Source: Clostridia bacterium
GTDB lineage: Bacteria; Bacillota_A; Clostridia; Christensenellales; UBA1242
DNA: 17,029 bases
NCBI GenBank assembly: GCA_017938565.1
Contig: JAGBBI010000211.1
Location: 1-17,029 of the forward strand
Reading direction: 5' to 3'
Part shown: positions 1 through 8,129 of the stretch, one piece after another
How positions within the stretch are numbered: position 1 is the stretch's first letter
Layout: every line of letters starts with the position of its first letter
Notes under the pieces: generated by a model
The model's input: the letters and a program-made list of their open reading frames with translations, nothing else
Told to the model about the DNA's origin: nothing
Database searches by the model: none
Made by a program: the position numbers and the translations under genes

Positions 1-836
1 AATGCATTTGCTCTTAAAACCGAACATTGTGCACCAGTTTTTCCTTCAATTTCCATTAGCGCATTCAAAATATTATCGGTATTTATAGACAAATTTAGTG
101 CCGTATTAATCGCAAAAAGTGCAATAAACTCATCAGGGTTTTCTTTTATCAATTCAATTGCTATTTCTGACGCCTGTAATACCTTACTAGAATCTATTAA
201 AACCGCAATCAAAATATTTCTTGACTCTAAATAACTAGGTTCCCCTTTTTTTATTTGTTGTAACACAGATATTGCTTTGTTATACTTCCCAGCAAGTGCA
301 AGCGATGTCGCACGACTACAAATATAGGTTCCATAATCGGTTCTTATATTATTTTTTTTATAAATATTACATTCTTCATCAAGCAATTGAAGAGTACTTG
401 CCTCATTGCCGTTGCTTTCTTTTATTTGAAATTTGATTATATCTCCCGTTTTTTGACTGTTTCGTTGTCGAGTCGTTTTTCCATTCGACTGGGTATCATT
501 ATATGAAAAAGACAATCTCTGAACTTTTTCACCTTTATAAGTGTAATAATCACTCAGCCTTAGTGCAATTACTCTTTTATCAAGTCCATTCTCATTCTTC
601 ATACCTTCACTATTCATTAAAAGTTTCAATAAGGCATTTGCCTCATAATCTGATTTGTTTAGTTTCGCGTACGCTTCTGCCACAAGTGGCAAAAATTTTA
701 TTTGTTCACTTTTTTCTAATCTTTTTAAACCATAAAAAGCATCGTAGTAACGACCCTTTTTAAATAAGTCAACTAAGACTTCAGAATCATTACTACGACC
801 TTTAATAAATTTTATCTCATTGTCGTTATTATTCAA
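1..836 (-). CDS. TPR-like helical repeat protein, partial (C-terminus beyond left edge)
   Basis: The frame stays open from just after pfkA to the left edge, giving about 278 codons without a stop, so the C-terminal part is missing. The product is hydrophilic and mostly helical. Stretches such as LFKKGRYYDAFYGLKRLEKS and LALAGKYNKAISVLQQIKKG look like tetratricopeptide-type helix pairs, separated by a basic, Ser/Gln-rich low-complexity linker (around SNGKTTRQRNSQKTG). There is no signal peptide or membrane segment in the visible part. No ATG lies near the 5' end. Two in-frame TTG codons are possible, at 845 and 836. The GAGG site at 850-847 is only 1 base from the first and 10 bases from the second, so I prefer 836. 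The gene follows pfkA within about 16 bases and is probably the next gene of its operon. TPR proteins usually scaffold protein contacts; a specific role cannot be given. Confidence 0.75.
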   Translation of the reverse strand, partial: MNNNDNEIKFIKGRSNDSEVLVDLFKKGRYYDAFYGLKRLEKSEQIKFLPLVAEAYAKLNKSDYEANALLKLLMNSEGMKNENGLDKRVIALRLSDYYTYKGEKVQRLSFSYNDTQSNGKTTRQRNSQKTGDIIKFQIKESNGNEASTLQLLDEECNIYKKNNIRTDYGTYICSRATSLALAGKYNKAISVLQQIKKGEPSYLESRNILIAVLIDSSKVLQASEIAIELIKENPDEFIALFAINTALNLSINTDNILNALMEIEGKTGAQCSVLRANA

Positions 837-851
837 ATTGTTCAAGCCTCT

Positions 852-1811
852 CTAAATTGAAATACTATTATTAATCTCATAAGTTGCACTGTCAAAAGTG
901 TTTGGAGTGTCAAGAGCAGTTTTTAAGTCTACCGCCTTGATTTTACCCGCAAGCGTTGCTAGTGCCACGCCATATTGCCCTTTCTCAGCCAAATCAACAG
1001 CAAATACACCAAGTCTGGAAGCAAACAAACGGTCCGCCATACTTGGGCTTCCCCCTCTTTGAAGATGTCCAATTACAACCCCCCTTGATTCAAGTCCGGT
1101 ACGTTCTTCAATTTCACTTGCTATTATCTGAGCCTTACCAGAACCTTCAGCTACAACAACTATCGAACCAAGTTTTCCCGTTTCTGCACTTTTTAAAAGT
1201 TTATTGCAAATTTTATCAATATCGGTTTTCACTTCTGGAATGATAATTGCATCAGCACCGGCACTTATTCCTGAAAATAGTGCTATATCACCACAATGCC
1301 TGCCCATAACTTCAACGACAGAAACTCTTTCGTGTGCATTTGATGTATCTCTTACATTATTTAACAAATTTGTAACTGTATTAACTGCCGTATCAAAGCC
1401 TAGTGTTACATCGGTATACCCAAGGTCATTATCAATGGTTCCTGGGATCCCAATCACATTAATGCCATTTTGTTTAAGTTCCAGAGCACCAGTTAAACTT
1501 CCATTTCCTCCAATAACAATCAGACAATCAAGTTTCTCTTTTTTTATTGTTGCAATTCCCTTTTTTATGCCTGCAAGTGTCATAAATTCGGCACACCTTG
1601 AAGTCTTTAATATTGTTCCACCTGTTTGAATTATATTGCCAACATCTCGAAGACCCAATTTAATAGTTTTTCCTTCTATCAAGCCTTGATACCCCGATAA
1701 AATTCCAACAACTTCATGTCCCCTTGCAACCGCACTTCTTACAACGGCTCTAATACAAGCATTCATACCAGGCGCATCACCACCACTTGTCAATATTCCA
1801 ATTCTTTTCAT
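852..1811 (-). CDS. pfkA: ATP-dependent 6-phosphofructokinase
   Basis: Phosphorylates fructose 6-phosphate to fructose 1,6-bisphosphate with ATP, the committed step of glycolysis, in the cytoplasm. The 319-residue length is normal. The N-terminal nucleotide loop GGDAPGMNACIR is at 10-21, with R21 and R25 at the usual effector-site positions. The catalytic segment PGTIDNDL is at 123-130, with D127 as expected base and D129. HERVSVVEVMGRHCGD and GHLQRGGSPSMADR follow. Gly at 104 and 124 marks the ATP-dependent rather than the pyrophosphate-dependent type. Odd point: position 103, usually Asp in GGDGS and close to Mg-ATP, is Asn here (GGNGS, codon AAT). The ATG has AGAGG 7 bases upstream, and the gap after dnaE is 12 bases, so the two are very likely co-transcribed. 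The stop is TAG. Confidence 0.96.
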   Translation of the reverse strand: MKRIGILTSGGDAPGMNACIRAVVRSAVARGHEVVGILSGYQGLIEGKTIKLGLRDVGNIIQTGGTILKTSRCAEFMTLAGIKKGIATIKKEKLDCLIVIGGNGSLTGALELKQNGINVIGIPGTIDNDLGYTDVTLGFDTAVNTVTNLLNNVRDTSNAHERVSVVEVMGRHCGDIALFSGISAGADAIIIPEVKTDIDKICNKLLKSAETGKLGSIVVVAEGSGKAQIIASEIEERTGLESRGVVIGHLQRGGSPSMADRLFASRLGVFAVDLAEKGQYGVALATLAGKIKAVDLKTALDTPNTFDSATYEINNSISI

Positions 1812-1823
1812 ATATTAACCTCT

Positions 1824-4800
1824 TTATACAATTTTTAAATTGCCCTCTCCAAGTATTGCAACCAATTCGGAAATCATTGCAGTAGTTGGCGTAACCGAAA
1901 CATTCATACTAAACATTTTACCATTTGATTGCACATACACTGGAGTTTCTCCATCTTTTAGTGATAGAATTGACATTATTTCATTATTTAAATTATCATC
2001 TTCTATATTATACTTTAAGTATAATTTTTGAGCAACCAATTTTTCTTGCATTTTATCATCAATGTTCGTATTCGACGCCACACTATTCCCTTCCATATCG
2101 ATATCCCAAAAGTCTATTTTTTCGGAAAGAATTATTGGCTTTTCTCCATCTCTAATATTAACCTTTCCTGTTATTGTGATAATTTTATCTAATGCCAGAT
2201 CGTCTTTGACTTTATCATATTGTTTTGGGAATAGCATTGAAGTAAAAGTACCGTAAAGATCTTCGACTTCTATTACTGCCATAGCCTTATTGCCTGCTTT
2301 TGTGTATGATTTCCTAATTGAAGTAATTACTCCACCACCTGTAACTTTTGCACCATCTTCAATACCATAATCAAATGAAACCGATTGATCGTCCTCTGTT
2401 AAGCTTGTATTCTCGTCATCTTCACTTGATTCAAGCATAGATGAATTAAAATCATATTGAGCAAACCTGTCCCGATAAGCATCAAGAGGATGACCAGATA
2501 TGTATATCCCAATGATTTCTTTCTCTTTCTTTAATTTTTGAAAATTATCATACTCTGGAAGATTTGGATAATTTATATCTATTATTTCATTGTCTCCAAA
2601 TAAAGATAACTGACCAAGACTTGTTTTCTTTTTTACTTCTGAAACTTGTTTTAGCGCCTGGTCATATACCGCGTATAGTACCGAACGATTAACTCCAAAA
2701 CAGTCAAACGCCCCACTGAATATCATACTTTCAATAACTCTCTTGTTAACGCCATATTGATAGCACCTCCCAAGAAAATCACCAAAGTCTTTAAACTCGC
2801 CATTTTCTTCACGTTCTTTAACAATCATATCACACATCGATTCGCCAACACCTTTAAGAGCCGCAAGGCCAAATCGTATCTTTTTGTCTTTTACACTGAA
2901 ATATGTTTTACTCTTGTTAACATCTGGTGGCAATACTTCAATTTTTTCGTCTTTTGCATGGTTAATGTAGTTTTTAATTTCATCGGCATTAGTAATTCTG
3001 TTATTTAATACAGCAGTTAAAAATTCGGCCTCATAATATGTTTTTAAATATGCAGTTTCATAAGTTATTATTGAATATGCTGCAGCATGAGACTTGTTAA
3101 ATGCATAACTTGCAAAGCTTTCCATCTCGCCCCAAATTTTTTCTGCTACCGCTTGATCCACCCCACGTTTAATAGCCCCATCTATTGCAGGCTTGCCATT
3201 TTCCGCAGGTTTCCCGAATAAGAAAACCGTTTTCTCTTTCTGCATCGCCTCAAGTTTCTTCTTACCCATCATTCTTCGAACCATATCGGCCTGACCCAAT
3301 GTATAACCAGCCATATCTTGAACGATTCTCATAACTTGCTCTTGGTAAACAATACAGCCATATGTTACATTCAAAATTGGTTCCAAAATTGGGTGATCAT
3401 AGGTTACATCTTTTGGATTATGCTTATTGTGCACATATCTTGGGATTGAGTCCATTGGACCTGGACGATACAACGACACCCCCGCCGTAATGTCTTCTAT
3501 GCTGGTTGGCTTTAATTCACGCAAGAATTTTTGGAAACCACCACTTTCGACTTGGAAAATTGCTTTCGTATTTCCGCTTGAAAGCATTTTATATACACCA
3601 GCGTCTGCGTAGCCCATTTTATCAAAATCTAATTCAACACCATAATTCTCTTTAACATATTGAACAGCTTTTTGAATATCATTTAAGTTTCGAAGCCCCA
3701 AGAAGTCCATTTTTAAGTGGCCTAATCTTTCAATATCGGTCATACTATATTGTGTAGTTAAGTCATCACCATTCCTACTGAGAGGCATAAACTTTTCAAG
3801 ATTATCACACGCAATAACTACCCCGCAAGCATGTGTAGAACACTGACGTGGCATTCCTTCAAGCTTCATTGCGATATCAATAACCCGCTTTACATCATTG
3901 TTATTGTTGTACATTTCAACAAGCTCTGGTACAGAATAATCAGTGCCAAAATCTTTATCCCCTTCTTTTGGATGATAAAAACCAAAAGCTTTTTGAATAA
4001 CATCGTGATGTTTTGCTGAAATGTTTGGAATGTTTTTAGTAACCTTATCCATCTCGCTATATGGAACGCCAAGCACTCTGCCAACGTCTTTAATTGCATT
4101 CTTTGCCGCCATTGTTCCAAATGTAACAATCTTTACGACTTTGTCTTCACCATATTTATTTCTCACGTAATCAATTACATCTTGACGTTTATCATCAGCA
4201 AAGTCAACATCAAAGTCAGGTGCTGTTACACGCTCAGTATGCAAAAACCTTTCAAACAGCAAATCAAACTTAAATGGGTCAATATTTGTAATCCCTATCG
4301 AATAGGCAACAACCGAACCCGCGCCACTACCACGACCTGGGCCTACCGGTACGCCCATGGTTTTTGCTTGGTTAATATAATCCCATACTGTTAAAAAATA
4401 CTGAGCAAAACCTTGATTCACGATTACGCCCATTTCTCTGTCAATACGCTCTTTTATTACTGGAGTAATCTCTCCATATCTTCTAACACTGCCGGCGTTT
4501 ACAAGCTCCCACAAATAATCAACGCACGACTTCCCGTCTGGCGGAACGAATGGAGGAAACATATACTTATTTTCATCAATATGATCTTCTTTAAAGCTGT
4601 AATTACACTTCTCTGCTATTTCAATAGTGGTTTCCAACGCTTCTAAATCATTTGGGAATATCTTAGCCATTTCATCGTAAGTTTTTACATAAAATTCATC
4701 GTTTGGAAATTTTAATCGGTCGGGATCGTCATAATTTTTCCCCATCTGTACACACATTAAAACATCTTGAGTGATAGCATCGTCCTTGTTTATATAATGA

Positions 4801-5408
4801 ACATCATTTGTCGCAACAAGCTTTATTCCGTGTTTTACAGAATATTCTCTTAGTTTTTTATTTACTGCAAGTTCTTCTGGCATACTATGATTTTGTATTT
4901 CCAAATAAAAATCTTCGCCAAATTTCTCTTTAAACCACAAAATCAACTCTTCGGCTTTATCGTATTGTCCGTTAAGAATATATTGAGGGATATCACCCGC
5001 TATACACGCCGACAATGCAACAATACCCTCTGCGTTCTCGGCAAGAGTTTTATAATCTATTCTTGGCTTATAGTAAAAGCCATCCCTGAACGCAATGGTG
5101 TTTAATTTACACAAATTCAAATAACCCGTTCTATTTTTTGCAAGAAGAACAAGATGGGCATTTTTACTTTTCCCCTGTTTTACATGCAAATCGTCAACTA
5201 CATAAAACTCACAGCCGAATATTGGCTTAATCCCCGCCTTCGCACAGGCATCAAACATTGTTACACATCCATACATATTACCATGATCTGTAATTGCAAC
5301 CGCAGGCATACCATACTCTTTACACACTTTTACCAACCTATCTATTCGTGCTGCACCATCAAGTAGGCTATATTCCGTATGCACATGCAAATGGACAAAG
5401 TTTCCCAT
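1824..5408 (-). CDS. dnaE: DNA polymerase III alpha subunit, DnaE type
   Basis: DNA polymerase that copies chromosomal DNA; 1194 residues, normal for clostridial DnaE. I start at ATG 5408 because AGGGGAG lies 6 bases upstream and the protein then begins MGNFVHLHVHTEYS, as in the family; an ATG 36 bases further upstream has no comparable support. The N-terminal PHP domain (about 1-280) keeps all nine metal ligands expected of an active domain: H8, H10, D17, H42, E67, H85, C135, D202 and H204. The palm has GPGRGSGAGS and PDFDVDF (near 398-404) with the catalytic aspartates. QLSLF near 931-936 is a typical beta-clamp-binding motif. An acidic linker then leads to an OB-fold region (VTGGGVITSIRKSYTKAGN). 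The gene sits 19 bases after whiA and 12 before pfkA, an arrangement known in Clostridia. Whether PolC also exists in this genome cannot be seen. Confidence 0.97.
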   Translation of the reverse strand: MGNFVHLHVHTEYSLLDGAARIDRLVKVCKEYGMPAVAITDHGNMYGCVTMFDACAKAGIKPIFGCEFYVVDDLHVKQGKSKNAHLVLLAKNRTGYLNLCKLNTIAFRDGFYYKPRIDYKTLAENAEGIVALSACIAGDIPQYILNGQYDKAEELILWFKEKFGEDFYLEIQNHSMPEELAVNKKLREYSVKHGIKLVATNDVHYINKDDAITQDVLMCVQMGKNYDDPDRLKFPNDEFYVKTYDEMAKIFPNDLEALETTIEIAEKCNYSFKEDHIDENKYMFPPFVPPDGKSCVDYLWELVNAGSVRRYGEITPVIKERIDREMGVIVNQGFAQYFLTVWDYINQAKTMGVPVGPGRGSGAGSVVAYSIGITNIDPFKFDLLFERFLHTERVTAPDFDVDFADDKRQDVIDYVRNKYGEDKVVKIVTFGTMAAKNAIKDVGRVLGVPYSEMDKVTKNIPNISAKHHDVIQKAFGFYHPKEGDKDFGTDYSVPELVEMYNNNNDVKRVIDIAMKLEGMPRQCSTHACGVVIACDNLEKFMPLSRNGDDLTTQYSMTDIERLGHLKMDFLGLRNLNDIQKAVQYVKENYGVELDFDKMGYADAGVYKMLSSGNTKAIFQVESGGFQKFLRELKPTSIEDITAGVSLYRPGPMDSIPRYVHNKHNPKDVTYDHPILEPILNVTYGCIVYQEQVMRIVQDMAGYTLGQADMVRRMMGKKKLEAMQKEKTVFLFGKPAENGKPAIDGAIKRGVDQAVAEKIWGEMESFASYAFNKSHAAAYSIITYETAYLKTYYEAEFLTAVLNNRITNADEIKNYINHAKDEKIEVLPPDVNKSKTYFSVKDKKIRFGLAALKGVGESMCDMIVKEREENGEFKDFGDFLGRCYQYGVNKRVIESMIFSGAFDCFGVNRSVLYAVYDQALKQVSEVKKKTSLGQLSLFGDNEIIDINYPNLPEYDNFQKLKKEKEIIGIYISGHPLDAYRDRFAQYDFNSSMLESSEDDENTSLTEDDQSVSFDYGIEDGAKVTGGGVITSIRKSYTKAGNKAMAVIEVEDLYGTFTSMLFPKQYDKVKDDLALDKIITITGKVNIRDGEKPIILSEKIDFWDIDMEGNSVASNTNIDDKMQEKLVAQKLYLKYNIEDDNLNNEIMSILSLKDGETPVYVQSNGKMFSMNVSVTPTTAMISELVAILGEGNLKIV

Positions 5409-5427
5409 AATTTTCTCCCCTAGTGTA

Positions 5428-6399
5428 TTATAAATTATCTGCAATTTCTATTAACTTTTTAAGTTTATAGTTTAAACCCGATTTTGTCAATACGTTACCA
5501 CTTAATGCCACCAAATCCGATAAAGACGATTCCTTGTTTTTTATCCTTAGGTTCGCCACTTCTTTAAGCGAATCCGGAAGCCCATCAATTCCAATAGTTT
5601 CTTCTATCTTTTCAATCGCACGAACTTGCATTAAACTTGCTTGTACGGTTTTATCGATGTTTGCCGAAATACAATTACTTTGACGATTAATACTATTTCT
5701 CATTTCCCTTTTAATAATCTCATTTTGCATCTCTAAAAAACTCTTGTTTGCACCAACAAAAGCCACAAAATCTGCAATGGCCTCAGCCTCTTTCATATAT
5801 ACAACAAACTTTTCACCTCGTTCAACTTTCCTTGTTATAAAACCAAATTCTCCAAGCAGATTTGATAGAACCTTTGCCTGTTCACCACTGGTAAATTCAA
5901 GTTCAAAGTGATACCCTCTGCCCTTTGCTTTTTGCCCGATTTCGTCTTCTTGACTTTGCGGGATACTGATATTCCCAACACTTGCAAAAGCCATTTTAAT
6001 GTACGACTTCTTACAACAATCTTCAATAATAATATGATGATCTACACCCTTATTCAACGACCAGTTATTTGTCTCATCCAAAGAAATTATTCCACAGTCT
6101 TGCAAAATTCTGTTCCCAAGCTCTACTGGGGCTACAAACTCATACATAGTTGTCTTGCCAATTACTGACACCTCAGCATCAAGTTTGTCAATTTTTGAAC
6201 TGTAAATCTTGTTTATTATATCCTTTATATAGCTCAATAAAGCGACATTGTCCGATTTAACAGAAAAACTTACCCCTTTATTGCTTAACTCCAAACTCCC
6301 TATCGAGTTTATGCAAGCACAAAGAGAAGCCAGCATACAACAATCGCTCTCTGGCTTTTCATTCAGTATCTCTTCTTTTATTTCACTCGAGAAAGACAT
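5428..6399 (-). CDS. whiA: WhiA, DNA-binding cell-division / metabolism regulator
   Basis: WhiA is a conserved Gram-positive protein with a degenerate LAGLIDADG homing-endonuclease-like domain and a C-terminal helix-turn-helix. It is a sporulation regulator in Streptomyces and affects division and metabolism in Bacillus. The 323 residues fit. MSFSSEIKEEI is the usual start. NRQSNCISANIDKTVQASLMQ (about 236-256) is the family's central signature. LPDSLKEVANLRIKNKESS followed by LTKSGLNYKLKKL is the C-terminal HTH. The segment around residues 145-165 carries an extra polar stretch (IPQSQEDEIGQKAKGRG) where many homologues have a short turn. The ATG directly abuts the TAA of the PHP gene (TAAATG), and its AGGAG lies inside that gene 12 bases upstream, so translation is probably coupled. 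The rapZ and yvcK genes often found upstream are absent. Confidence 0.95.
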   Translation of the reverse strand: MSFSSEIKEEILNEKPESDCCMLASLCACINSIGSLELSNKGVSFSVKSDNVALLSYIKDIINKIYSSKIDKLDAEVSVIGKTTMYEFVAPVELGNRILQDCGIISLDETNNWSLNKGVDHHIIIEDCCKKSYIKMAFASVGNISIPQSQEDEIGQKAKGRGYHFELEFTSGEQAKVLSNLLGEFGFITRKVERGEKFVVYMKEAEAIADFVAFVGANKSFLEMQNEIIKREMRNSINRQSNCISANIDKTVQASLMQVRAIEKIEETIGIDGLPDSLKEVANLRIKNKESSLSDLVALSGNVLTKSGLNYKLKKLIEIADNL

Positions 6400-7170
6400 T
6401 TAATCTTTAATCTCCTTTTCTTTTGTATATTTGTTATTAAAATCTGGAAGCTTTTCCCAATTTGCAACTCTTTCAATCGGGATATTATTCTCTTTGCAAA
6501 AATTTATAGACCTTTCAACACACCCAATTCTTGCCACGCTGTGTGCATCCGAACTTATTACAAATTTCACATCAGTTTTAAGCATTTCAAATATATCATC
6601 TGCCGATAAACTCATATGTTTTTCATTAAGTTCTAGGTAACAATTATTTTCAACGCATCCTTTTGCTAATTTATATGGGTCTATTTTGATATATTCATTT
6701 GGGTGGGTTATTATATCGATTTTATATTTCTTTACCGCTTTCAGATAGCTTTCAGTGTTCATATTTTTAACTTTCTGCGATTTATTTTTAAAAATATTAG
6801 GCAAAATAAACTTAAAAAAATTTTTTACATTTACCAACCCTGCCTTGTGTGCTCCCAAAAGCCGTATATCATAAAGGTCGGCATATTTTTCAACAAAATC
6901 ACATTCCCCATTTGCACCTAGCAAATTAAATTCCAACCCCATCTTACATGTAACGTTTTTGCACTTAGAATACTTTACAATTCTCTCTTTCAATTTTGGA
7001 ATATTTTTTTTCCTTATCCCAAAAATATGCCTATTCCCGTGGTCGGTGATTGCATATTCTTTAAGCCCTAAACTTTCGGCTCCATCAATCATTTCTTCAA
7101 CAGTGTTTTTTGCATGATTAAATTTTGAATATTTTGAATGAGTATGATATATTCCCCAGATTTCGTTCAT
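6400..7170 (-). CDS. PHP-domain phosphoesterase
   Basis: Stand-alone PHP (polymerase and histidinol phosphatase) family metal-dependent phosphoesterase of 256 residues. Motifs in order: HTHSKYS at 9-15, ITDHGN near 41-46, a Glu in KMGLEFNLLG, HPNEY, and SDAHS near the C-terminus. These give the usual His/Asp/Glu set for a trinuclear metal site. Some relatives hydrolyse histidinol phosphate, others small phosphodiesters or mononucleotides; the substrate cannot be told here. A PHP gene between murB and the rapZ-yvcK-whiA group is familiar in Clostridia, so its place fits even though rapZ and yvcK are missing. GGGAG lies 10 bases before the ATG; the gap from murB is 17 bases. No signal peptide. 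The basic middle part (FFKFILPNIFKNKSQKVKN) is longer than the minimal fold needs. Confidence 0.88.
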   Translation of the reverse strand: MNEIWGIYHTHSKYSKFNHAKNTVEEMIDGAESLGLKEYAITDHGNRHIFGIRKKNIPKLKERIVKYSKCKNVTCKMGLEFNLLGANGECDFVEKYADLYDIRLLGAHKAGLVNVKNFFKFILPNIFKNKSQKVKNMNTESYLKAVKKYKIDIITHPNEYIKIDPYKLAKGCVENNCYLELNEKHMSLSADDIFEMLKTDVKFVISSDAHSVARIGCVERSINFCKENNIPIERVANWEKLPDFNNKYTKEKEIKD

Positions 7171-7187
7171 TTGTCTATTTCTCCCGT

Positions 7188-8078
7188 TTATCTAACAATT
7201 TCTATCTCTAATTCTAGCAATTTATTATAATTTTCATTCACCTTATGTTTGATTATGTCAATTAGTTTTATCACATCCTCGGCCGTTGCATTATCTTCGT
7301 TTAAAATAAAGTTCGCATGTTTTGATGAAACAACCGCCCCGCCAACTTTTAAGTCTTTCAACCCGCACTCTTCAATCAACTTCCCTGCTGGAAGTTGCTC
7401 AATTGACTTAAAGACACTACCTGCACTTTTACCAATAGGCTGCTTGTCCTGTCTCAATTGTTGAAACGACTTAATCTTACCTAATGCAAAATCCCTTGAA
7501 CTTGCTTTCATGTTTAATTCGCAATACAATATTACGAAGTTTGAGTTGTTTTGAAAAATTGAATGACGATATGAAAAATTCAATTCTTTTGCATACGCCT
7601 CAACTATCCTTCTTCCATTAAAATAACTAACCGTGTGCAACACATCCGATATGCTTTTACCAAAAGCCCCCGCATTCATAAAAATAGCTCCTCCAATCGT
7701 TGCCGGTATTCCCGATGCGAACTCTAAACCCGACCATCCCGAATTTGCCATATCTAACGCAAGAGCTGACAGTTTTACACCGCTTGAAGCAATAACTTTT
7801 CCATTCCCCAAATCGCATACTTCATTCAACTTTGCACTTCCAATTATAACACCATCATAGCCATCATCCATAAATAAAAGATTTGATCCATTTCCGACCA
7901 CTTTCCATTTAACCGATAATTTTTCTAATTCCGCTATTAAGTCAAGCAAATCTAAATTAGAGGTTGGTGTCGCATAAACCTGCGCATTCCCACCAATTCC
8001 AAAAGTCGTATGTAAAGACATCGGTTCATTTAAAAACAAGTTCTCTTCCCCGACAATTTTTGCAAGCACATCTACCAT
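7188..8078 (-). CDS. murB: UDP-N-acetylenolpyruvoylglucosamine reductase
   Basis: FAD-dependent cytoplasmic enzyme that reduces UDP-GlcNAc-enolpyruvate to UDP-MurNAc with NADPH, the second committed step of peptidoglycan synthesis. The 296 residues match the shorter Gram-positive (type II) form. Visible motifs are TTFGIGGNA (about 24-32), the FAD-binding VVGNGSNLLF (about 60-69), GLEFASGIPATIGGAIFMNA, SYRHSIFQ with the conserved Arg, AGSVFKS with the catalytic Ser, and ELEIEIV at the C-terminus with the probable catalytic Glu. Only a weak purine site (GGGG, 10 bases upstream) precedes the ATG. The upstream neighbour is a membrane-anchored solute-binding-like protein 51 bases away with no terminator between. 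The downstream neighbours PHP and whiA are typical companions. Confidence 0.96.
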   Translation of the reverse strand: MVDVLAKIVGEENLFLNEPMSLHTTFGIGGNAQVYATPTSNLDLLDLIAELEKLSVKWKVVGNGSNLLFMDDGYDGVIIGSAKLNEVCDLGNGKVIASSGVKLSALALDMANSGWSGLEFASGIPATIGGAIFMNAGAFGKSISDVLHTVSYFNGRRIVEAYAKELNFSYRHSIFQNNSNFVILYCELNMKASSRDFALGKIKSFQQLRQDKQPIGKSAGSVFKSIEQLPAGKLIEECGLKDLKVGGAVVSSKHANFILNEDNATAEDVIKLIDIIKHKVNENYNKLLELEIEIVR

Positions 8079-8129
8079 TTAATTTTACCCCATTCCATTA
8101 AAATTTTCAACTAAATAACAATTATTTCC

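Noticed and set aside
503..763. 86-codon plus-strand open frame
   Set aside because: It lies opposite the continuous minus-strand TPR-like frame, has no recognisable product or ribosome binding site, and looks like a shadow.
1204..1629. 141-codon plus-strand open frame, the longest on that strand
   Set aside because: Fully antisense to the conserved catalytic part of pfkA; its composition is that of a reverse-complement shadow.
8079..8129. Terminator or promoter between the solute-binding-like gene and murB
   Set aside because: Only weak A/T near-palindromes are present, without a stable stem, T run or clear -35/-10 pair.
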